From positions 558,001 to 622,000 of the forward strand of contig NC_087077.1 in NCBI RefSeq assembly GCF_026151205.1: a stretch of DNA of 64,000 nucleotides. The letters run 5' to 3'. This stretch comes from Bolinopsis microptera. Taxonomy: Eukaryota > Ctenophora > Tentaculata > Lobata > Bolinopsidae. Shown in pieces: positions 57,101 through 64,000 of the stretch. Made by a program: the position numbers and the translations under genes. The notes beneath the pieces are model-generated. The model ran no database searches and was not told where the DNA came from. It was given only the letters and a program-made list of their open reading frames with translations. The stretch's first letter is position 1. Each line of letters starts with the position of its first letter.

Positions 57101-59522
57101 ACTGTACTCTCACTGACCCCACCTGAAATAGGGAGAGTTACCAGGTTACCAGGTTACCCACCTGAAATACAAGTAGTAGATATATAGTAACACCTGAAAT
57201 ACAGACCAATCATCTTTAAAGTGTGTTATATGATTGAACGCCCTAACTTAACCCCACCTGAAATACAGACCAATTATCTTTAAAGTGTGTTATATGATTG
57301 AACGCCCTAACTTAACCCCACCTGAAATACAGACCAATCATCTTTAAAGTGTGTTATATGATTGAACGCCCTAACTTAACCCCACCTGAAATACAGACCA
57401 ATCATCTTTAAAGTGTGTTATATGATTGAACGCCCTAACTTAACCCCACCTGAAATACAGACCAATCATCTTTAAAGTGTGTTATATGATTGAACGCCCT
57501 AACTTAACCCCACCTGAAATACAGACCAATCATCTTTAAAGTGTGTTATATGATTGAACGCCCTAACTTAACCCCACCTGAAATACAGACCAATCATCTT
57601 TAAAGTGTGTTATATGATTGAACGCCCTAACTTAACCCCACCTGAAATACAGACCAATCATCTTTAAAGTGTGTTATATGATTGAACGCCCTAACTTAAC
57701 CCCACCTGAAATACAGACCAATCATCTTTAAAGTGTGTTATATGATTGAACGCCCTAACTTAACCCCACCTGAAATACAGACCAATCATCTTTAAAGTGT
57801 GTTATATGATTGAACGCCCTAACTTAACCCCACCTGAAATACAGACCAATCATCTTTAAAGTGTGTTATATGATTGAACGCCCTAACTTAACCCCACCTG
57901 AAATACAGACCAATCATCTTTAAAGTGTGTTATATGATTGAACGCCCTAACTTAACCCCACCTGAAATACAGACCAATCATCTTTAAAGTGTGTTTTATA
58001 ATTGAACGCCCTAACTTAACCCCACCTGAAATACAGACCAATCATCTTTAAAGTGTGTTATATGATTGAACGCCCTAACTTAACCCCACCTGAAATACAG
58101 ACCAATCATCTTTAAAGTGTGTTATATGATTGAACGCCCTAACTTAACCCCACCTGAAATACAGACCAATCATCTTTAAAGTGTGTTATATAATTGAACG
58201 CCCTAACTTAACCCCACCTGAAATACAGACCAATCATCTTTAAAGTGTGTTATATGATTGAACGCCCTAACTTAACCCCATCTGAAATACAGACCAATCA
58301 TCTTTAAAGTGTGTTTTATAATTGAACGCCTTAACTTAAAGTTAAGCATGAGATTTCAAAAATCACAAAATAGTTACGTTGACCACCGTCTCAGAGTGTT
58401 TCTAGATCTAACTCAGGGTATCTAAAAACTACAAAATAGTAATTAGGCTGAGGAGTGAGGATGCTGCAAACTGTTCAAATTGTTTTAAAAATAAAGTATT
58501 TATATTGTATAAACTACTGACAGTATCCAATATATACCCCCTGAGTCAGTACTCACCTCTAAGAAAGTAAAGCCCAGCTGCATGAGTATCACAACACTAG
58601 CCCCCCCCCCCCACTCACCTCTAAGAAAGTAAAGCCCAGCTGCATGAGTATCACGACACAAGCCCCCCCCCCCCACCCCCACTCACCTCTAAGAAAGTAA
58701 AGTCCAGCTGCATGAGTATCACGACACTAGCCCCCCCCCCCACTCACCTCTAAGAAAGTAAAGCCCAGCTGCATGAGTATCACGACACTAGCCCCCCCCC
58801 ACTCACCTCTAAGAAAGTAAAGCCCAGCTGCATGAGTATCACAACACTAGCCCCCCCCCCCCCACTCACCTCTAAGAAAGTAAAGCCCAGCTGCATGAGT
58901 ATCACGACACAAGCCCCCCCCCCACCCCCACTCACCTCTAAGAAAGTAAAGTCCAGCTGCATGAGTATCACGACACTAGCCCCCCCCCCACTCACCTCTA
59001 AGAAAGTAAAGCCCAGCTGCATGAGTATCACGACACTAGCCCCCCCCCCCCCCACTCACCTCTAAGAAAGTAAAGCCCAGCTGCATGAGTATCACGACAC
59101 AAGCCCCCCCCCACCCCCACTCACCTCTAAGAAAGTAAAGTCCAGCTGCATGAGTGTCACGACACTAGCCCCCCCCCCCCACTCACCTCTAAGAAAGTAA
59201 AGCCCAGCTGTATGAGTATCACGACACTAGCCCCCCCCCCCACTCACCTCTAAGAAAGTAAAGCCCAGCTGCATGAGTATCACGACACTAGCCCCCCCCA
59301 CTCACCTCTAAGAAAGTAAAGTCCAGCTGCATGAGTATCACGACACTAGCCCCCCCCCCCCCCCCCCCCACTCACCTCTAAGAAAGTAAAGCCCAGCTGC
59401 ATGAGTATCACGACACTAGCAGCGCACACTAGCTGGTAATGTTTCAGATACAGTTCCTGTGACTGGACATGACTTTTCCACAACTTGAACTCCTCCATTT
59501 CCACGTAATTAGAATCCTTCAT
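51112..59522 (-). CDS. Amt-type ammonium transporter (complete, 11 exons)
   Basis: Membrane channel of the Amt/MEP/Rh family. Exons: 59522-59376, 57122-57032, 56408-56298, 56169-55986, 55819-55691, 52796-52696, 52473-52371, 52238-52147, 51974-51803, 51686-51536, 51276-51112; phases agree, 481 residues. Start is uncertain: an in-frame ATG 54 bases upstream (59576) would add 18 residues. Recognition: MQLGFTFLEVGSVR followed by KSILMKNMVD, then FGFAFGDGSS, CATAATIVAGAIAER, VITHWIWSPTGW, DDAGGIAVHTCAG, FVLWFSWYAFNAGP, and VAVHLGCGVWSALSAPLF. The conserved Asp and both pore histidines (AVH in the DDAGG segment; AVH in the VHLGCG segment) are present, which fits an active Amt rather than an Rh glycoprotein. 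Exon 1 donor and exon 2 acceptor are both embedded in large arrays. A plus-strand gene is nested in intron 5. Confidence 0.95.
53787..55170 (+). CDS. Secreted Sushi/CCP-domain protein nested in the transporter intron (4 exons)
   Basis: Exons: 53787-53838, 54127-54564, 54694-54885, 55109-55170; phase-consistent, 247 residues. It begins with a hydrophobic signal-like segment (MLMFLFVSFSFVPSL). Residues of exon 2 form a Cys-rich, discoidin-like domain: PWFKLTFDQVHCVEQVIRYP, TLTWTCSETECICS, NCKYGDRLKIVKI, ending in EISVIGKK. Exon 3 is bounded by phase-1 introns, as Sushi modules usually are, and has PKCVIL, GTVISFTCDLNY, ATCQEG and PPDC. The short last exon ends at TAA, and AATAAA at 55290 supports a 3' end inside the intron. 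A longer exon 2 ATG at 54231 is internal. Function unknown; extracellular recognition or adhesion is an inference. Exon 1 is the least certain part. Confidence 0.68.
55290..55295 (+). terminator. Candidate poly(A) signal of nested Sushi gene
   Basis: AATAAA 120 bases after the TAA of the nested plus-strand gene and before the next minus-strand transporter exon. Confidence 0.45.
56526..56617. repeat. Hairpin with internal insertion in transporter intron 2
   Basis: AATTGATGTTTTGGGACAAG and GTGAGAGT on the left pair exactly with the right arm; the inner stem TCCACTCAGT also pairs. The left arm alone has an extra CTCCAGACTC, so one arm gained or lost a 10-base piece. Confidence 0.88.
57121..58335. 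repeat. 64-bp minisatellite (18 copies) carrying the transporter exon 2 acceptor
   Basis: CACCTGAAATACAGACC starts at 57191 and recurs every 64 bp to 58279, 18 copies without a length change. Read on the minus strand every unit ends CTGTATTTCAG then GTGGGG, matching the genuine acceptor and first six coding bases of exon 2 (exon begins 57122). Degenerate copies lie between 57121 and 57190. Confidence 0.97.
58551..59425. repeat. Minisatellite (13 extra copies) carrying 45 bases of transporter exon 1 plus donor
   Basis: On the minus strand each unit holds GCTAGTGTCGTGATACTCAT, GCAGCTGGGCTTTACTTTCT and TAGAG, then GTGAGT, then a G run of 8-19 bases (some with a T break). This equals the final 45 coding bases of exon 1 (ending 59376), encoding the TM1 stretch VVILMQLGFTFLE, and the 5' splice site. 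Units vary from 56 to about 70 bp only because the G run varies; the coding part is almost invariant. Confidence 0.97.
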
Positions 59523-59599
59523 CCTGTTAGCTGTTAGTGTTAAGGTGAGGAGAGTTTGTTGAGAAAAATTGTGCATAATTTGGACTAAATATGGGCGTG

Positions 59600-60930
59600 G
59601 CTGTCCCGCGGGCACCGGTGGGCACCCGGAATCCGGAACCCCCTCAAAAGTTCGGTCACAGGCCCTAGTTTGTGACCCCCCCCCCCCCCCTTTAAGTGAG
59701 GAGAGTTTTTTGACAGTGGAGCTGCAGATTACTATTAGAATATTGAGCCAGATGAACAGAGAGGAATGTGGAAAGGAGAGTGAAAATATGTACTATGTAG
59801 TATGTAGTATGTACTGCAGATTCCTTTGTAGACTCCTTACAACATTCTACAGATAGAATAACATAGTGTTAACATATCACATGTCTGACGTATGTAATGT
59901 GTGGAACACGAGTGGACTAGTGAATTACGATTCGGCTGACCGTAAAGAACCTCAAATCTTATTAATATTTGAGCTCGAAAAAAGTCAAGACATTAAGGTT
60001 ACAAATAAATTCAACTGTAAACCACGTATAGCCCGCGGGCTATACTAGTTATTATTATTGTGTGTTCACTCCTTTCAACATAGTAGACTGGAGCGTCTAG
60101 TCTGGGCGGGCTTCAACACTATGCAGCTTAGCAGGGGGAATAATCAAATTTTAAACTGCCTTCATAACACTAGGCGAGAATTATATGAATAGTTTGAATA
60201 CTGGCGAGAAAGAAATTCGCTTGTGCAATCGTTAGTTTGGATGATAAATCTATGTTGAACTTAATGCCCTTTAAATCCTTGTATCCCATTATACTCAAGC
60301 ATCTCTGCATCATGACAGTTAAATGAAATATACACACTTGTAATATGCATTATGCTCAAGTTAAAATATTTCAATTTAGAGCTGGAGGCATGTTCCGATG
60401 TTTAGTGCTTATCCAATAATAATAATATATCTTTGACGCACCCATGATATAAATATATCTAATGCATTTGCAATGCCACACCTAAGTGTTAACAAATGCA
60501 TTAAAAGTGAAAGTTCAAACGTTCCACACAAAGTCAAACATACCTTATTATTGATTATAATGTCTAATATTGCCGGCTCTTATATTAACTAATTGCATCT
60601 CAATTCTTCTTCTTCGGAGGCAATTTATGAAATCGATAAAATCAATAAATGCTTAACTTTTTAAAATTCTTATAGGATGTGGAAAAATATATGATTTCAT
60701 GTATTTTGAAATTGTTGCATATTTATTGACAATTTATTAAAATCATACAACTGAGTGCCTAACGATGTGAAACCTAAATAATCCTATTCTTGATCTGCCA
60801 AGATCTGACAAAATATTATGTACTGTGCTTAGTTGAGATTAAACTATCGATTCGAAATTCAACAACTAATAGTAATATAAAGATCGCAAGGGGTCGTTCA
60901 CATAATACGACCGACATGGATGGTTATATA
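59600..60930. other. Upstream region of the ammonium transporter
   Basis: Contains a C run near 59677-59690 and AT-rich sequence. A single left end of the GGGGTCGTTCACATA family sits at 60893-60907. No gene recognised. Confidence 0.45.
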
Positions 60931-60937
60931 TTGTAAT

Positions 60938-61820
60938 TATATAATATATATTCATCAATCTCTCTAGCTCTGATCTCGATATATATTTACAAATCTCCAT
61001 CATGATGATGGAGATTTATAAATATCTCCGGGATTTCGACGCGGGATCATATTATCACTCAGCCCGGCCCGCTGTTAGATAAACATCTCAAGGTGATATC
61101 ATCCCGCCCCGGAAATTTGCATAAACCCGGCCCGCTTTTTAGTCGTAACTGATGTTTATCATTCAATTCTCCGACTTACAATAATCAATGATACTGCTGA
61201 TTATAACTCGATAATAGTAGAACAGTTAGACGCGCGATCACGTGGGCGCGTCACGTGCGTACCACTTGCCACCAATAGCATACGCCGAGTCTATACCACG
61301 TGACACGAAAGCGCACCACGTGATATGAAACATCGTAACCGTCCACTTCTTTTACACGCAAATTCCTGGGAACGTTGCCAAAGCAGCTAATTCTTGGAAT
61401 TTCTCCAACGCGTGGCGTGAGAAGTTGGCGACTAGCCAGCTACCCTTGTCCGTGCCCTAAAAATAGTATTGTTTTGCTTGCTCTCCTTCCAGATCTTGTT
61501 CCTACTAACGTTCAAGCTATTGCTCCACTATGACAGATCGGTTTGACATTCAGATTGATGAACTGCTTAGTATAAATCCCTTGTCGAAATCGCCGGAGAT
61601 AATTATAATCCATAAACACTTCACGCTCAGGGCTAAATAAATGTAATCCCTCAGCTGGCGCTTCGGGATTACATATTAACACAAAACTCGTGCGCTGCGC
61701 GCACTCGTATGTGTTTATCAGATCATCCCGCTAGCGCGGGATGATCTGTTATATAAACCCTTTGCGTGGCGGGTTTATGTTATTGTAAATATATATCGAG
61801 AGATTGATGAAATTATATGA
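60938..61820. repeat. Foldback element of about 880 bp with internal promoter-like DNA
   Basis: Outer arms pair: TATATTCATCAATCTCTC near 60949 with GAGAGATTGATGAAATTATA near 61798, and ATATATTTACAA with TTGTAAATATAT. Inner arms share CGGGATGAT/ATCATCCCG and AAACCCGGC/GCGGGTTT blocks. Between them lie about 500 bases of non-repetitive, GC-richer sequence. No transposase. Confidence 0.65.
61239..61322. promoter_or_regulatory. Cluster of four CACGTG E-boxes with a CCAAT box
   Basis: CACGTG at 61239, 61252, 61297 and 61317; CCAAT at 61272. Two have flanking GTCACGTG or CCACGTGA contexts preferred by USF/MITF/TFE-type bHLH-zip factors. The cluster sits inside the 60938-61820 foldback, about 210 bases before a short open frame (61530-61640, starting MTDRFDIQIDELL, 36 aa, no recognised family). 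Confidence 0.45.
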
Positions 61821-62340
61821 ATGAGCGAGGCAAATGGCCGTAGTTGTATTTCTAATTCTAAAGAACAGCTAAGAAACTAAAAAATCAGAATTAAACAAAA
61901 TGCTACAGATTTGTAGGGATTAAATAATGTGCAGAATACAATGACTCAGATCCTGGCAAACACGCGCTTACTAATTTAACGACCACTGCTCCTTTTGGGT
62001 GTTGTCCACATAAAATACGACTACTTCCTGTGTACCTTGGGGAAACTATAGCTACTAAATGTTAAATTTGCACAGATATTGGGCAAGATTAGCCTGAAAT
62101 TATCGTCACGTACATTCTGAAAACCAATTGTAGAAACGGTATGATATCACGTGACAGAAGCAATTGCGGTCCCTGCTCAATGATAGCACGTGCAGAATAC
62201 CAAACGAAACCTGAGATGGTATGTTTTATTTCTCTGTTAGGATTCAGGAAGTAAAACATGCACGACGCACGTGCAGGGTTACAACCAGCCACCAGGAGAA
62301 ACTATCGCGACAGTCAACCCAAGATCAGCGGTACTGGTAT

Positions 62341-62444
62341 AAGTTTAGAATCTTTAGATGGACTATAATCATTGATAGTCCATCTAAAGATTCTAAACTT
62401 ACCAGTTTATAAGCACTTGATAGTATCAAGTGCTTATAAACTGG
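62341..62444. repeat. Two adjacent perfect hairpins
   Basis: First: 26-base arms (62341-62366, 62375-62400) with an 8-base loop. Second: 21-base arms (62402-62422, 62424-62444) with a 1-base loop. No mismatches in either. Confidence 0.97.
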
Positions 62445-62928
62445 CGCACAAATTATTAGGAACGACACGGAATTATTAAAGTCTAAACGCGATCACAAAA
62501 GGTTAATTACACGGATCTGTACTCATGTTGGAGCTGCTACTAGAGTAGAGTTGAACTTGAGACTTTTATTGCGTCATCCTTCAAATCATCAGTGTAACTG
62601 TAAACGCTGTGTTACTTAATATTACATTATATACGCTTATTAAATGGGGGCCGAGTAGCTTGTTTAGTAGCAGTGACATAACCAGGTCAACAGTCAGCAA
62701 TCAGCATTACGGTCAGAGTTGAAAATAAATCTTATGACAGCAAATGAGATAAGCCACTCCCAGTGATATTTTTCGCACTTTAAATTTGACTGTTTATCTA
62801 TAACCTAATTGCTCGACGATGTCGCCAACATGCAACAATTTTATTTTGTCTTTCTTTATAACTTAAATATGTCATACTGAAAGGTCCCCTAATACCAACA
62901 TGTTGAATGTTATACAATATATGTTATA

Positions 62929-62974
62929 CAATATATATATATATATATAAAGCCTCCAATTTTCTTACCTAGAA

Positions 62975-63007
<33 letters not shown>
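62929..63007. repeat. AT microsatellites
   Basis: Two (AT)n runs, near 62933-62949 and 62981-63007. Confidence 0.9.
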
Positions 63008-63009
<2 letters not shown>

Positions 63010-63117
63010 TACAATGTGTTATACGAACTCGAAGCTGCACGGTTCTAGGAAATAGTTTGGTTGGAGACTTGTTACTATTATATATAAATATAATCAATTA
63101 ATATCCACTATTTACTG

Positions 63118-63163
63118 TACTTACAGTTAATATTAGTATGCAGTTTAATATTAACTGTAAGTA
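63118..63163. repeat. Perfect 18-bp hairpin
   Basis: TACTTACAGTTAATATTA at 63118 pairs exactly with 63146-63163; loop of 10 bases. Confidence 0.93.
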
Positions 63164-64000
63164 ATAGTAGCCCAAGAACTCTAGAAGTGGATGAACACCG
63201 TTATATTCAGAAACTAAGAACTATACGTCCATTGGGGCTCAATGCCGTGGACCCGTTTGGGATTCCATTATTGGATTTATCTTAAAGGTTTTCCATTGCA
63301 TTGGGGCACAAAAGTTATGTTTTTAAAAATATTCATAGGTATCGTTTTTAGTTGTGTCATTTCATTTCCAATGTTACACTTAGTAGGAACTGATATTAAC
63401 CGAGTTTCTGATTCAGGATGTTACTGAAGATAGTAATGAAAATGTTTTAACACCTCAGTACTGTGTTTTACTACAGCTCAACCTGCTCAGTCTGACTATT
63501 TGGGAATTTAAACTCTTGAGTATGCAGTTTATATAACATTAACATTGATAATCTGACGATCTGGTGGCTACTGCTGGTCTGCTGGATTTACTGGTTGAAA
63601 ATGCAACTGCCCTCAATTTTATACAAAAATAAATCCAATTAGAAACAGAGAAACGGCGAAGACTGCATATTAGGACGCAATGAAACTACCGGACCACGAT
63701 GTATGGGGACATGCCACCCCATGGCAACATTAAATATAAGATCACGGTTTATTACATGGTTGTAAGATTACGAGTTAAGAACCACTGGCAGGTGGAAATA
63801 TTATTCTAGGTAAGTTGGAGGCTTTTTCAGAAGGTCGTAAGACTAATAGTAGTAGAATCAAGCATAACGGCTCACGGCAGGTGCAATAGTAAGAACTGGT
63901 CAGCGATTCAAGCGTGATTATATAACTCCAGCCACTATTAAAGGACTTTAAAGATGCAATAATTTGGAAAAGAATTGCAGTTGGTACGGTACTGGAATTA

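Larger units (their letters stand above)
61821..64000. other. Intergenic end of window
   Basis: Apart from the hairpins and AT runs listed, I see only AT-rich sequence with short chance frames and no supportable gene. Confidence 0.5.

Noticed and set aside
58780-59065. Gly-rich or Pro-rich repetitive proteins
   Set aside because: Frames over the exon-1-derived array; only the copy ending at 59376 is the real exon.
60893-62030. Full-length GGGGTCG transposon from 60893 to about 62030
   Set aside because: The second similar motif (near 61998) is in the same, not inverted, orientation, so no paired ends.

Overview
This is an invertebrate animal nuclear genome segment. It is AT-rich, its genes are split by many GT-AG introns, and it is unusually full of minisatellites, short foldback elements and non-LTR retrotransposon pieces. 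The gene set (Wntless, MARCHF6, ataxin-3, PPP4R4, an Amt-type ammonium transporter, a rhodopsin-like GPCR) is metazoan. The mix looks cnidarian-like or from another early-branching animal, but I cannot name the species.

Layout. About 0.16-8.5 kb (+): 3' part of PPP4R4 (9 exons); introns carry a 5'-truncated LINE, three minisatellites and a hAT-type MITE with a perfect 8-bp target duplication. 8.5-11.4 kb: intergenic, with two small inverted-repeat elements. 11.4-22.5 kb (-): three same-strand protein-quality-control genes, MARCHF6 (16 exons, complete), an intronless acylaminoacyl-peptidase (APEH), and ataxin-3 (4 exons). 22.5-32.3 kb: transposon territory with a tRNA-derived SINE, a LINE tail fragment, an apparently intact LINE of about 5.7 kb whose ORF1 joins an AlkB-like 2OG-Fe(II) dioxygenase to an SGNH/GDSL hydrolase, a large foldback and a decayed LINE ORF1. 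32.6-49.5 kb (+): complete Wntless gene (12 exons), whose 10.4-kb fifth intron holds a complete GPCR gene on the opposite strand, a candidate cysteine-rich micropeptide and two large minisatellites. 51.1-59.5 kb (-): complete ammonium transporter (11 exons), with a small secreted Sushi-domain gene nested on the opposite strand in one intron. 59.6-64 kb: intergenic, with a foldback containing four CACGTG boxes and several perfect hairpins.

The most striking observation is that many minisatellites are seeded exactly at exon edges. Their repeat units contain a copy of the neighbouring exon end plus its splice site: MARCHF6 exon 11 donor, Wntless exon 4 and exon 8 donors, transporter exon 1 donor (13 extra copies of 45 coding bases plus the GT) and transporter exon 2 acceptor (18 copies of exactly 64 bp). 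Two-copy duplications of acceptors in MARCHF6 exon 3 and PPP4R4 look like early stages of the same process. The second highlight is the AlkB+SGNH ORF1 protein of the intact LINE.

Exon models were built by hand from conserved protein similarity, splice consensus and reading-phase continuity. Every junction reported keeps phase, but no transcript data were available.
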